DNA of 45,874 nt. It comes from a virus. Shown in pieces: positions 31,801 to 35,687 of this stretch (position 1 is the first letter of the stretch; every line of letters starts with the position of its first letter). The stretch spans positions 1 through 45,874 of the IMG/VR virus record IMGVR_UViG_3300030333_001531, one strand, 5' to 3'. The notes below the pieces were generated by a model. The model made no database searches. It saw only the letters and a program-made list of their open reading frames with translations, and was not told where the DNA came from. The position numbers and the translations under genes are program-made.

Positions 31801-33031
31801 TGAAAGTATATCCACTACCAGAATTCTCTATATTTAATGCACTAACAACTCCATTTGTTACAGTTGCTTTAATCTCAGCAACTTTTGCACCACTCTTTGT
31901 AGGATCTTGAACAACTACTGTAGGTGGGTTGGTATCACTATAACCTCTACCACCATCAAGTAAAGAAACTTCTTTAACACCGTTAACTAAAGCTGTAGCA
32001 GATGCACCACTACCAGATATACCTTGAATAGAAACTTTTGGTGGATATTCATACCTGTAATTATCACCATTATTAGTTACAGAGATTCCTGTAAGTTCTG
32101 TATCATCATTAATACGAGCATAACCAACAGCATTAGCACCAAAAGAAGGTATAGGTGCTTCAATAGAGAACAATTCTAAGTATCTACCATTTAAAGGTGC
32201 TTCTTTAAATATAAATTGATCTCCATCAAGATAAAACTCTTCTTTTGGAATTAAAAGTTGATTATCATAAATTGCGTAAATATATTCATCAATAACTGGC
32301 TCATATCTTTCGCCATTCTTAGTAATTGTAAATTGCCTTTTATTATCACCAAAACTATTAGAAATATTGTCTATTTGGGAAATATTATTCTCAATAAAAC
32401 CACTTAAGTAAGTAATACTTGTGGAAGTAGGATCATCAGCATCAAGTTTTGCTCTAGGTGCAGATGTGAATACTATATCAGTACCATCTATAGTAAAATC
32501 TAAAACAGGAACTTGAATTTCACCATATACCTTAACAATTAAATGTTGTGGAGATGGTGCAGCTATAGGATTATCTTGTGATGTTAACGGAAATCTTTGC
32601 TTAACTCCATCAAAATCTTGTAATGGACTTGCAAGTCCAGTCCATTTCAATTGAACTTGATCATAAGAAATACCTGGACTTAACGCAATGTTAGGTGAAG
32701 GTGTTGTCTTTTCATAATATACAACTTCATCACCAACTAAAAATGACCCATTTGTTTCTAAAAAAGCATCAACACTCTCTACAATTATAGTAGAATCAGT
32801 TACACTAACAGGTTCTACAACCTTTGTAGCTCCATCTAAAATACCAACATCCAGTTTATCGATATCTAGATATTGGAGAAAATCATTAACTATATTTTGT
32901 CCTAATCCAGTCTTTTCTTGAGATCTATAATAGTACTCAATAAATTTATTAAAAAGCGGATAATCCTGTTCAATAAAGGCAGGAGTTAATGACGCTACTG
33001 ACTGGGAAACTTTATTCGTATTTTTAGACAT
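7856..33031 (-). CDS. 8391-aa giant baseplate protein with gp7-like segments
   Basis: One uninterrupted frame of 8391 codons; gp6 ends 6 nt upstream, and AAGG overlapping its TAA can serve as the ribosome site. T4-gp7-like segments: residues 16-60 (AFIEQDYPLFNKFIEYYYRS), about 660-730 (IKDFYSSKG...YLFKLLYGETVSI, compare gp7 YDFYSTKG...FLFKVLYNEEVEI) and about 3481-3506 (WKEILIRNVHPASFKVFGE, compare gp7 RFVHPVGFGF). Other modules: GGSGY repeats (about 308-615, 1137-1348 and later); YHYH-type domain (about 1425-1560); possible beta-propeller (about 1849-2212); LamG-like domains (about 2214-2432 and 4059-4231); ligand-free cupredoxin-like fold (about 2863-2967); 23 Cys/YPR repeats (about 4307-7055) interrupted by helical C..D..GGN modules; a carbohydrate-binding-like jelly roll (about 7425-7638); NGxxQxPG modules near the end. 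T4 gp7 is 1032 aa, so this is about eightfold longer. Inferred role: the gp7 position of the wedge plus peripheral adhesive decoration. Confidence 0.8.
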   Translation of the reverse strand: MSKNTNKVSQSVASLTPAFIEQDYPLFNKFIEYYYRSQEKTGLGQNIVNDFLQYLDIDKLDVGILDGATKVVEPVSVTDSTIIVESVDAFLETNGSFLVGDEVVYYEKTTPSPNIALSPGISYDQVQLKWTGLASPLQDFDGVKQRFPLTSQDNPIAAPSPQHLIVKVYGEIQVPVLDFTIDGTDIVFTSAPRAKLDADDPTSTSITYLSGFIENNISQIDNISNSFGDNKRQFTITKNGERYEPVIDEYIYAIYDNQLLIPKEEFYLDGDQFIFKEAPLNGRYLELFSIEAPIPSFGANAVGYARINDDTELTGISVTNNGDNYRYEYPPKVSIQGISGSGASATALVNGVKEVSLLDGGRGYSDTNPPTVVVQDPTKSGAKVAEIKATVTNGVVSALNIENSGSGYTFTPRLTFRQPGGAKLGTPTINGGSFSGTIPVIERGIGYTTVPEIYVDEPTGEDGIKASLRAVLDPTYGTVESVQILNAGQGYEVIPRIAIKDPVGAQVLETKVDGDGRVVSIELLSGGSGYDDVPSVYILDDRTDGTGAYAGGTGATAVASIFNGQIIDINIVNFGSGYSASEPPTIFIQDPPSAEASATVGLNQVTGFTINQQGTGYTKAQFEGCARAASGITAYTEDGNAVFSNNTVASIATVDTPVKCLDQLFIKRLLDKYTEQFLPDVPSLDYSKIDVRNAIKSIKDFYSSKGTSFSIAYLFKLLYGETVSISYPKDQIIKPSDATWSIDTILRASLVSGDPVNIKDGLVTQDADIADPNVLQASALVENFISIKTSELEIFELVLSEETINGKFTVPYKTRLGEPLNETDSIITVDSTIGWPERNGEFVIGGSEVVQYKEKSLNQFIECTRSVNGIVEDWDSATEIKSNFRIYINKGTQQEVVMNIVGIVDAQQTTLTDTGSYYLPGDKLTVSKLGGTGIGPDLTTWLYNVKKLIEITSITYGGVNDQSATVTCANPHGLLVGDQVTIYGANPIIYNGTFLVTSRDTETVFQYNLPQPATVEPQGNILVSIDLNKGKSANSAIENAISPYTTNVQNSFFNDQYVYVAATGIPNYEIGPFPGSALLPGNQRKLNRFPKLAQTISTKDVIKPGPIGTWVNGVSIWSYKSDLSKTYGGVTSIDIENSGIDYDAASPPAITVSGGGGTGATAAVTVNGSISEITVTNGGSGYTSSPLVSIVGGNGSGAAATAIITKGQVSRILINTGGTGYTSQPSITIVGGGGTGAEGTASVRGPIQAISVTNGGQAYTSKPTISLSSGSGAVAQAIVNNGRIISIAIISAGQGYTTAPEVTIQGDGFGAIARATIDVDGENAGRVTGIEIINRGINYIQGTTVINLTSVGQDAKFSANVFEWTYNLESTSTFDSARGAVFTGYNNEYGGEYAHLSNPQKMRYILGDNLFENPYGEIKEQEDQLAHSPIIGWAFDGNPIYGPYGYTDPTDQGSAVIRLGTSFRLKENLIFDATTNPYPVRTDGPLLTDVNTNGDLLYPAGKFVEDYEYVFGLGDLDQYNGRFCKTPDYPQGRYCYFVTIDATEDGNALFPYVIGPNYNSVVDTWNLSTSAIQQNIPTGVVRYRDPYENVDIDVERTPNASTAALTTEAGDIILFEVEDINRDGVITQDETDNPAELFEESPLQLYDYFPKVQFDSKVDIEVETITKFEDASVTGFTIENPGKNYQVDDILIFDNEGTDGAGVSARISKIKGEAIDQYTFENVNGLNYGVLDTNVPHNLVAGDEVFVDYTPIMQNTNKTFVVRQIKGIESIVIEQKGSGYDEEIPPTIIIDGDGTAGKLEAVVSSVGSIDTVNIINSGANYTTNPRVILSHPQVFKKADYYVTTIDNNNYVSVNDIVVNDAKETFFCGKTKDASGNTVAFIAKYSSLGVKEWERSLESTDGQNYTEFQKLFVDNNDIWVVGNNRPNANLLDVYNPDIILCKYEQTDDGLDATLQFQKGYAGISGANRADNVTVIKKYSDIRYIIGGYTNTNSLHPDDAFIASIDTTGNFAVKRKIASQSLSERLTDMIVVGNSVYFTMETSTAADSKDINVAFGKATIGVNAITVDWVKELSNTVYSLINPSLTIDEFNEFYITAGTRLKSDDITQDSFWVGKLNTDGDIIWNYRYLATGRELHIVDKCVIDIFGDLNVAYTKADETTKKTTVGTIKIGYDGTMKKHSTNEFNLNRIEGITAKSLDVDNSGDVYIYGQEQWNRNEFILDFTSTITDITGHYTLTDQSANNSIRYQNGVAKIDGCNVPANTQTTWENGHIKASSSDLGTTLDGDFTIEMMVYIDGQSGLPFSLSQNLMTLCQIGSSQDPTGGLWLGFGTGRGLDLTIANNTTQLVNATAISSASSVMLNDTWISVGITKNGNVFKSYVNGIQVASGTISNTSFAGKDLYFGVGPGFGAGVNDFAKDTQGQFYLDDVRVRNRGVVPTSPSDINDLPQGSQFGFSYAWTDTAWFASQINRYDYIDYNGFGLKIDKDADSDRLGDQGLQTNTQIGFARTDIAPVTGTSLTIGSTGYELADAGFQSLDFDDATTLMSQDTETLTYATDVWSARTSTVPSPGSQKLKVSARVKDRYYIKPTSTVVINNIQELTLNQSFDFTVGSKLVLQNQNGTFINSGYIIRKDTSNKKIYLAIIHNPWTDDLNNGELVTQQFSEQDSYGIIGPLPEDVNEIVNYNFVEVNNTTPGTFDIDLSTFDAPEEIGGTNNLDDYARLKPFDVNDYSIRIDEVAGGSAYIPGSVVDITSSDITFNTAYSTCQITNLAGVLKITLTANLTKIVQVSSVSNTDEVYVITSTSHYLSPAEMVYIDGNPSQESGGTTYDEYDGTFPVDTVISPLEFTYKLPQVAVTSPATSAATVSVFVKSPVLKMYNGHQYLFDLSHSSMVGGNLSFSKDNLNKLEYSFNSIERIGTPGITGQGQPTPTVKLKIDPDIVTNISYYFDPSRTGDDSPVIKGSYLDVTNSPYTGTFTISSTAGATITEGPDVFKFLLANEPEGNADVNQASYSTSSLKAVGSIADIRIVNPGGFYTKLPIVTGIQSTRKIERVQINEPGTEYGVGVYNSVPILGDGEGGLVTIVVNDGTDDDGITIPGQIQEVVVTSPGKAYTDAYIDIESIPGILGPGLQGSGAELTVVIPPFGSESSIFTKGDKVGKIKKLKNNNFGYDYPHDYTLRPEITFPLNAQLTSTSILESITVTNPGSGYSLAPAVIIQGGGGSGAQAEASIKNGRLDNIVVKDPGAGYSSTPTVSLRSSFNYVVNLDLGLLQFAYPHGIPNGAEISLSVTDTGDGADFPLSAGAVGRLNGITTYYAISGSANSLEDDQLKIAITEANAELGDGLTFVNAGTGRQSVLTESFGGTAEANVITSTFLEGELVYQGESLEVATATGYVSTNSGWQIGPRILKIVDHSGDFAENEKLTGVISKSSGIISDLKVARGVLDIGSITKTTGQFIDDVGKPSEIIQKIQDSYYYQDFSYAVKSAVSISEWKEILIRNVHPASFKVFGELNLNEYGQIPNKDTFFQLTKSVELAQEAVVPNIQSFALVEPIYSEFNNTEVLFRQKRLTSSENILTSVVQRVDDISDLFDGERIAFPLTVDGGTVVANANQLMIVLNGVVQNPDTSFQIQGDSIVFSEPPSPPASVKYANITINQIQAQELIWTNQSGIYPTLGNTLSGTSSNAKLTVTKVVGESIFGYITEGTFIIGELCTVSATGFSGNLDGITPIANIGLFTYGETVTNLQGDTAKVEQINLETGAEAPICDLRYAIGPSTTDIEVVPVDGTGPLPENTIILTENDGFRIGSEIIEVEAVVNGAESTTLTVVRGTLGTQAVSAQEGTPVYSTDISVTDSLTLSKTAGTYQSTPGLYNIGLNDVIIGAKSGVIASVTSSAVYQDPVTGEFIGQVNISPGSSFFGLLFNRITSTSYPNVVIDDISKSQISIVDFEDNSTAYNTNFPSNEIVSNYVIPYNNPTGTLQVGENIRNYKIEYGNNSGEFTAGEDGRVRKISMYDKEGEGFFNSGQVIRTRDTKAEVIGYNQARGIVYLGKIGRSKQNGEDYFNFVFTGDAEISSTQKKFGDTSLKLDGTGDYISVDSTSEIAFGTGDYTIEFWCRPDTAALAGLAEIYDTRTSDPEISGRIYLNGAQIRYNVNGSDVVTSGATVIPTNNTWYHIAVSRSGTTIKMFLDGVQVGAGTDSSTYVARPIRIGSTYQATNSFAGYIDEVRISDVARYTATFTPPAGIHQGDNDTKLLLHFDSTNGDKFVDDWSGGESFTNAEYFNNDPIVASRRYIGKHTYVGGTVSNAVIIQQGIIPKDVSDATYNGLTGDLVLTIGSHSYTTSNTIKIAHNSLTFTCDMDNNATQHTYPRITDPVYDTAIPITAVTATTITVNVGVAIQQGFAKNSHRYNNAGQLILKNLEFIAKEVVYMINQKFPNFTVIGGDVNCEDDVKDICRSIVADMRNGGNNKTWLAVSYYIDRTDTANVKLLNIETEVRETIWAYNKLDQMLEFIVTNSEWKPVGDHGLKQYTDTSITDSSTTSFTYKTPTGATYDASTGDLTLTIDGHNLYGRRAVTVQAGTSYNAETGILSVTSASHLFQNGDKVMLEKESLTFTCDMDGHKTEHKYPRASDPALAGWLTVSNAQTNTFDLDVGKSPLLVFNPTGGSYDASTGHMKLHIGDHILTPGTNIKVAPNSIYFRCTSDGLQAVKKYPRTTDPIAGKPTPIAYDGEQLSASFANYTPTTGVMKITAGKTFTPLDATYNAVNGMMNLTIPDHGLVAGDTIRLEDGAITFTCAMDDHYSTHAYPRTTDPKRGLQLSITNVQTHSFSVNVGISPKVQLTPNNGIYNPTTGMMTLEFATPHGLTAGTSIKIAKESLTFSCGFGGASGDAAKKSYPRTTDPFYDTAVKIESATTNAITVKILENVPSTNTDAHTWVGATTGCIHTGGDYEHIFHSALTNGVVANKHGLINGDRIKIATNSLTFTCNLDDQETEHSYPRSTDPYNGRWLAVSNVGANTFDVNVGISPDTSSHTFKSAYTNGITKRDGSITLDVGKSPRVGYDVAGATYDPLTGDMVLNVGIHNLLENQTIQIADNGLSFTCSMDGNATTHSYPRLTDPSRKHALNITDVGETSKTITGAVYTPTSGQMSLTVTGHNLNPATTHTPTDATYNPATGELELTIVGHSFDNGDRVLLDDDCLTFTCAKDNHQSQHTYPRASDPSSMKWLSVQNVHVDRFTVNIGKSTDLSDHRFISATSTCLKRAKDSVKFDDDSITFRCDKDSQASDHTYPRVSDPVHQQWIPITSAPDANTIVLNVGKSSDTSTHVYQTATSGGLKVQTGYITVNVGKSPTVSHNPSSVSYNPATGNMDMNIGTHYLRGGSQHTASTASYEASTGIMTVTVANHGFSVGDYIKFAENSITFTCTMNGNATNKQYPRSTDPSFNKWLPVVGITTDTFKVNVGASPLVKHDVTTATYDPATGLIEATIGSHTLEVGEPIMLKDYGFTFTCGLDGDTVAKTYPRETGFIQNAGIADPAWRTPVVITAKTATTITFNVGTSSDVSAHNWTGGTSSEAVISGGDYNHTFVTASTNGVYRTNETVMIGEESMTFTCDFNGDGNSTEKKYPRASGSNAPGGADYAYNKPVPITSVGTNAHTPTLATYTPATGVMNIQLVNHGFALSTNHTVTAATFTPSTGVMKLTINGHGFQEGDRVKLADGSLRFTCAKDGNASNHDYPRASDFASNRWLPIFNVSTNFFEVNVGNMFGPAPISHTTTHAFVSAVANGLTKANSAVKLVENALTFTCAKDSGASEHSYPRRTDPSFDEWLPLSNVLADSFDVYIGKSSDLSSHTFVSAVTGGLHSQSGVISLNVGISTDTTTHNYVAATKLTPTNAAYNPTTGVMTITVNDHNMANGEQVMIDDGAIKLSCAFGGASGSAAQKDYPRSSDPASGRWLSVSNVSTNTFDVQVLDVVPSTNTDTHSFVSAVSNSITRGILRTGGNHTHTFANARKNAVIAGGIYRHEFVSPSAYTVSDAAYNPTTGVMTLTIPNHGFESGDHIKMDDESIIFNCSFGGSATDKSYPRSSDPISGKYVPISNITADTFTIQVLDSAPSTNTDAHTFVSASTGGVHRAVLHTGGVYNHTFVSATANGIYKQGQAIEILPDALKFTCDMDGAETTHPYPRTTDPAYKSALPITHYTTDTITVNVGSTDFGSNNNYTSYSPTFANYDPSTGILILTLENHSLTQDDYVTLEDNSIKFTCQMDNNQTIKSYPRPGHDTRAARRKLKIIGTTDNTISLNVGTAQANQTFTPTGATYDAVTGDMTLTIGQHGMRVGANITIANNSLRFTCEMDGNTANKDYPRATDPYGDLKSIPITHVGHTHATVTNAVYTPGSGLMVLTVPAHGYSNGDYIQIVDESLTMRCLLDGNTTDHAYPRPTDYPSGRWLQISNKTNDTFEVNVGVSSDTTTHVFQKAATKGIRRQTGVITVNVGKSPIKGYDVTDASFVPGTGLLTITIGNHSLTAGTAVRIANNSLVFRCDQDGQSSDHSYPRANGQGGASQDDPAYNDAVNITAVTPTTVTLDVGTSSNTTTHVFQNANNKYSPTNAVYNPNTGVITVTLANHGFANGEHVKISDGGFKFTCAHDNHATTHAYPRATDPVSNQWIPIANVQTNTFDIQVLDVIPSTNITAHTFHSAVANCLTRAVISTGGDYTHTFVGNQGSNTVSYTPQATHTFVSCDPGSVKHQLTIHNFAQTTANGVKVLDYNTSDCTDVQTTIENLISIVTDTLDSAIQTPPVDYLGSLVKYSPPHEFLGGRIYSYYEEEFPINWHDGTEDIMFTNQIGASGKYRFQDAANLVQLNAGPIVDKASFDMLERYPDLALDMPRNFDGSGAGTLQCKTDLALILQEFIKDLRDGGNFNTVNVAKRYLGANDILLHIRLQVFQSAYAHERLAYYMKQAINGDLTTGNTDKIIVGAWGITQSVAASFTPTAATYEPTTGDLTLTIGSHTLVKGRMINIALDGLTFRCLEDNNGSDHTYPRTTDPAYQQNLKITEYTATTITVNVGISSNTTLHTFQSAVTDCVTAPADCTNVKDAIDNLVTIANDIIAPTNADFAIAADRLYFNRQFIASEITSLTSAEFTYMLDTSQQFAFTYPEPGGTTTCQRDLKLIILGIISDLQTGGNNSTVAAMEYYLSSLMQIINVEDELLATTYAIEQLAFLCEHAVKGELREKNSGASAPNYAAQYTNETVWTDTETPTDMTVVGSRIKELVNTAINIICPGKRPMRGAAKNLIYNRGYYKEEIQNLVNAQFGSGTWLYNDFMDSVVTNLSHDLLTTDISDSSTAHDIVIEDVVGTFDVGELITSDKGSAKVLEYNSENNSLIVGDFVGTPWTTNTTLTGTRSNAQAIVSVSGVGTSYTWINSPGNVRTLNFAKNIVSNITGQVSGLNLFTNPELFTPDWVGAGVGISDNFTESPDNSTSAAKLISSSDAGEHTLHRIYDLTAFDTFDDGNITWDDTTNSFDEGGSGTSDEQQYTFSCFFKKAEYEQVRFHIVLDDGTAGEQNIFFDLNTNSGTTGSLFIPQGGITGDAYGAVPYGGGWYRAYITTTLSFGFTELKAKINVYNENNQISYSGDGTKGLYAWGSKLRKGVLDPYTSATGEVFYADGEFNIKTYALTQLEDYIIAAMTDGLTSPSPQAGYLKFFSTEAASHYDIRTVSRIVRENIKLLKEQLALDSYYTGVTVYNGISIPTYTYGNRNLPVGLGGGLNASDYLYGTSSDSYAELETIIPNRGEIVKIYQRLRFDGDVVDGPWVMNETVSKNGDPAVTGVIYGIHSDENFSYLDIEVTGNPWSITDYVVGSTNNTTAQVSLIEDRIQIINLDGEFDATVPFKGYTSGASATPTAFLRNEAAILDNTGGTLTVDTETLVGSFEQTSVVYPETSRQFIEVSKYDGLDVGVGDRIASNGYVRIGISIVGGLNDFSVGNRLYKVVGGVADQSNYAIITEVDLDNNFLYIADFQGTPLTNGDLVGDYGLGGNFPVGYGSIITRVLTAGAGAALVQDIRPAGQYKRLYLSDITGSFDLKDSVIGPGGYKAAVQSKVDLKARVKRAFKGFDGIQDTFDLSINNGTNYLPDPDGHLLVFVNGILQPPGGTNAYTAFSNRIQFTEPPELGASFTGFYVGKLRQLDDISFEFDSLRQSFNLKRNDVFYSLTLTEGVQSSTIRPENNIIVSLNGVIQEPGVGFEIVGSRIIFSEIPRVGSTFVAFSYVGSEADVDAAEVVPPIEPGDFIDIQGETADREVAVIESSNSLITFDYLGSVFGQDAKATAIITSGFIDQVQVTSGGSSYTSRPNVRIDSISGFDGNIRALVGVAGVEMNNPGSGYKNPEIVVETTVPDDWNAPDLSQYGEEEVDPETP
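12870..19445 (-). repeat. Main array of 21 Cys/YPR protein repeats
   Basis: Within the giant gene, 21 tandem units occur here, with one further copy on each side (about 19850-20105 and 11870-12140), 23 in all. The unit is roughly 75-110 residues: YNPTTGxMTLTIxxHGxxxGDxIKI, then SLTFTCxxDG, then xHxYPRxTDP, then WLPISNVxxxTFxVNVGxSxxTxxHxF. I checked all 23: the Cys is present in every copy, and the residue two before YPR is always His (14) or Lys (9). At DNA level the copies have diverged strongly. Several units are half-length, showing two preferred joints. Confidence 0.9.
28990..29620 (-). repeat. Glycine-rich GGSGY repeat block
   Basis: Encodes about five consecutive ~40-residue units of the form ITVTNGGSGYTSSPxVSIVGG(N/G)GSGAxAxAxI. 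The translated pattern is a regular beta repeat with a turn at GGxGY and a second Gly-rich turn. Another block of the same family covers about 31190-32110, and isolated units occur near 23280-23470, in the 1700-aa gene and in the 805-aa gene. Confidence 0.8.
31190..32110 (-). repeat. Glycine-rich GGxGY repeat block near the N-terminus of the giant protein
   Basis: About six units of the GGxGY family lie between the N-terminal gp7-like helix segment and the DFYSSKG segment, for example VSLLDGGRGYSDTNPPTVVV and VSIELLSGGSGYDDVPSVYI. They look like an insertion of beta repeats into a gp7-like framework. Confidence 0.75.
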
Positions 33032-33037
33032 CTAGCC

Positions 33038-35062
33038 TTAGAAACAAGTTGATTGATCGGGGTCACCTGTATTAGTAATGAGGTTAACCTCTACTAAAGT
33101 TGGCGTTGTGTTGAACGTTGTTGGTGTCAAACTATTTAGAGGGATTGTCGTAGGTGGAATAGTTCCAATTGGTGCGACAGTAACCTCTGGATTAACGACA
33201 CTAATAACAGTACCAGGTGTTGATGCTGGTATTGTTGTGTTATTGGCAGGAATGAATAATACAGGTAAATCTGTATTAGTTGGTAGTAATGATGGGTCAA
33301 TAACATCCCCCAAACCTGTTACTGGATCAGTCAAATTCAAATTCGTAGATCCAGGAACATTATCACCACTACCAACAAGATTAATAGGTCCTATACATAT
33401 TTCTCCTGTATCGTAATTAATACTACCAGCAGAATTATTAGTATAAACCTTCTTATTACCAGTGTTATAGAAGATTTTTAATTTACCAAATCCATCATCT
33501 TCAAACTGTTGATCAATACCAGGTCTATCAGCAGTTCTAAAGTTTCCAGAAAGTATAACTGGTTCTTTAGTACATGCTCCATCCGTATTACTAGGAGCAC
33601 TATTATAAAGAGCACCACCAGTAGAAATACAGTAAGTATTAGTTTGGTTTGTATCTGCCTTAATATATTTCAACAGTGAAGTTTGAACTGAAACGTCACT
33701 TATTGCTTTATCAGACAATGTAATTGCTTTCTGGAACTGTTGATTTCTAAATGTAGAATTAAAGTTATTAATTTGAGTTTGTGTTGCCCAATCATTAATA
33801 GCATTCTGAATATTTGTCTTAATTTCAGAAGTATTGCTAGTTACTCCAGTATCATAAAGAACAAAGACTTTAGGATAGATATAAAGTTCATCTGGATCAA
33901 TAACTATAGGATCTATAGATGCCATTGAGTATGCTCTCAATTTAGTCTGTAAATCTTTCTTAGATTGATCATTTAAAGCAGTTCCAGTCTTAGTTTTAAC
34001 TGCAACGTATACTTTACCGTATATTGGAGGTGTTAAAGAATCTCCACCATAAGCAACAACAGATTCAGCATTAGAATATAGATTTTTAGTAATAACAGCA
34101 TAATCTTGTGCTGTTACTGCTCTATACTGAGAAGCATAGTATCTCGGAGCCATATACTTAATAGACTCCACAGTTTCTGCTGCAGAACCCATTTGAGATC
34201 TATCTTTAACAATTAATTGTACATCTGAGTTTGCAACTACAATCTGATTACTATCTTCTGTTGTTCCAATATAATCAAACTCAGTAACCTCATTTGCTTC
34301 CGTACCAGAACATGTAAGGTATTCAAAATTCACAACCTCACCATCTTTCAACTTTCTACCAATACTATCATCACCAAATCTTACCTGATACCTCATATCC
34401 TCGCCTTCAGAGAGGAAGTAACTACGTGTTGTACCAGTTAGGTTAGTAACAGTTTCAACCCTGTTATAGAGGTCAGAAGTAGTGGAAGATTCGTTTGCCT
34501 TAACTGTAACTCTTAAAGTTTCTATATCAGCGTCTTCAGAAGGAATTTTATATTCTTGAGCTTGGAAAGTATTAACAGTATACGTAAAATTGATTAAAGA
34601 TCCTTCATTAATAGTTACAGCATCAAATTCTGCTTTACCTGTTACAGTATCAACCTCTACCGTAATATCTTCTAAAACATTCCAAATAAATGTACTACCT
34701 CTTGCAACTGGTCCTCTTTTTAAAGTAACCGAACTAGGATATGCTAAATTTGTCTTGGATGTCTGAACTTCTAATTTTATACATGCTTTAGCACATGTAA
34801 TAGATCTAGGAACATAATTTAAAAGTTTGGCAATATTAACAACATTATCTCTAAGTGTAGCAGATGGTAAAAATGCCTCATTCATAGACATATTGGCAAT
34901 AAATGCCGAATAGTAACTATTATAAGACAAAACGTCAATCAAATACGATAATGATGATCCATCAAAATCATAATCGGTAAATTCATCTCTCGTTCGGAGA
35001 TATGACTTAATTGAAGATTTTATATCCTCAAAATCTAATGCTGTTAACTTATTCGGTTGCAT
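33038..35062 (-). CDS. 6: Baseplate wedge protein gp6
   Basis: 674 aa, close to T4 gp6 (660 aa), the wedge subunit that forms the continuous inner ring of the baseplate together with gp7, gp25 and gp53. The N-terminus is characteristic: LTALDFEDIKSSIKSYLRT, then FTDYDFDGSSLSYLIDVLSYNSYYSAFIANMSMNEAFLPSATLRDNVV, then AKLLNYVPRS. The middle contains YYASQYRAVTAQDYAVITKN and AVVAYGGDSLTPPIYGKVYV, the conserved J-like baseplate core shared with other contractile systems. The C-terminal ~80 residues are Pro/Thr-rich with low complexity. The start follows the gp25 stop directly (TAAATG), so translation is probably coupled. The following gene is the gp7-like giant, the T4 order. Confidence 0.95.
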   Translation of the reverse strand: MQPNKLTALDFEDIKSSIKSYLRTRDEFTDYDFDGSSLSYLIDVLSYNSYYSAFIANMSMNEAFLPSATLRDNVVNIAKLLNYVPRSITCAKACIKLEVQTSKTNLAYPSSVTLKRGPVARGSTFIWNVLEDITVEVDTVTGKAEFDAVTINEGSLINFTYTVNTFQAQEYKIPSEDADIETLRVTVKANESSTTSDLYNRVETVTNLTGTTRSYFLSEGEDMRYQVRFGDDSIGRKLKDGEVVNFEYLTCSGTEANEVTEFDYIGTTEDSNQIVVANSDVQLIVKDRSQMGSAAETVESIKYMAPRYYASQYRAVTAQDYAVITKNLYSNAESVVAYGGDSLTPPIYGKVYVAVKTKTGTALNDQSKKDLQTKLRAYSMASIDPIVIDPDELYIYPKVFVLYDTGVTSNTSEIKTNIQNAINDWATQTQINNFNSTFRNQQFQKAITLSDKAISDVSVQTSLLKYIKADTNQTNTYCISTGGALYNSAPSNTDGACTKEPVILSGNFRTADRPGIDQQFEDDGFGKLKIFYNTGNKKVYTNNSAGSINYDTGEICIGPINLVGSGDNVPGSTNLNLTDPVTGLGDVIDPSLLPTNTDLPVLFIPANNTTIPASTPGTVISVVNPEVTVAPIGTIPPTTIPLNSLTPTTFNTTPTLVEVNLITNTGDPDQSTCF

Positions 35063-35482
35063 TTAACTAGGTCTCTGTAATACAAAAGATACCGACTCAA
35101 CTACTGGTAATCCAACTATTTTGTAAGTGATTGTTATTGATACTTTACCCGACTCGTAAAAGGGTACTGCATCACATTTCAACAATTGGACTCTTTTCTC
35201 ATACTGATTAATGGTATTTATGATCTCTCTCTTAATAGTATCAATCACAAAAGGGTCTAGAGGTTCAAATAAAAGGTTTAATACACCACATCCAGTATCC
35301 ATATTGAATAATCTTTCGCCCCTTCTAGTCAATACAAGATTTTTAATTGCTTGTTTAATAGAATTTGCATTTTTTACCTGAGCAACATCATCAGTAAACC
35401 TATTCTTAGAAAATGCAATTGCAATATCATTAAACTTTCTTGATTTAGTTGCTGATATATCAGCACTTCTAATAGGTTTCAT
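35063..35482 (-). CDS. 25: Baseplate wedge protein gp25
   Basis: 139 aa; T4 gp25 is 132 aa. It has the gp25/IraD-like fold signature: NANSIKQAIKNLVLTRRGERLFNMDTGCGVLNLLFEPLDPF, containing the conserved 'RGER.F....G' element found in contractile tail sheath initiators. gp25 sits in the wedge with gp6 and helps start sheath polymerisation. The ATG overlaps the previous gene's stop by 4 nt (ATGA), and gp6 starts directly after its own stop, so the three genes form one translationally coupled unit. The start is fixed by the overlap and by a purine-rich GGTGATGAAGA stretch before it. Confidence 0.95.
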   Translation of the reverse strand: MKPIRSADISATKSRKFNDIAIAFSKNRFTDDVAQVKNANSIKQAIKNLVLTRRGERLFNMDTGCGVLNLLFEPLDPFVIDTIKREIINTINQYEKRVQLLKCDAVPFYESGKVSITITYKIVGLPVVESVSFVLQRPS

Positions 35483-35685
35483 TCTTCATCACCTTCTCTA
35501 TTTTTACGCAATAAACTATCACATCTAGGATCTGTTATTAGATACCTACAATGCTCCCATCCATTCTTTTTAAAATCATCAGACATATCAACAGGTCTGT
35601 TTGCTACGCCAGATTCTTTCTCATTAGTAGGTCCAAAACGGCTACCACGAGGCACATTACTCGTAAAAATTATAGTTTCGCTCAT
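35479..35685 (-). CDS. 68-aa hypothetical protein upstream of gp25
   Basis: Hydrophilic, charged protein with no recognised domain: MSETIIFTSNVPRGSRFGPT, then VANRPVDMSDDFKKNGWEHC, then a charged tail KNREGDEE. It has two cysteines (CRYLITDPRC) but no transmembrane segment or signal peptide. It is the first gene after a GATAAATA late motif and a short hairpin, and overlaps gp25 by 4 nt (ATGA). Co-transcription with gp25 and gp6 suggests a role in the virion or its assembly, but that is inference from position only. Real-gene confidence comes from the tight overlap, promoter spacing and absence of a competing frame. Confidence 0.75.
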   Translation of the reverse strand: MSETIIFTSNVPRGSRFGPTNEKESGVANRPVDMSDDFKKNGWEHCRYLITDPRCDSLLRKNREGDEE

Positions 35686-35687
35686 TT

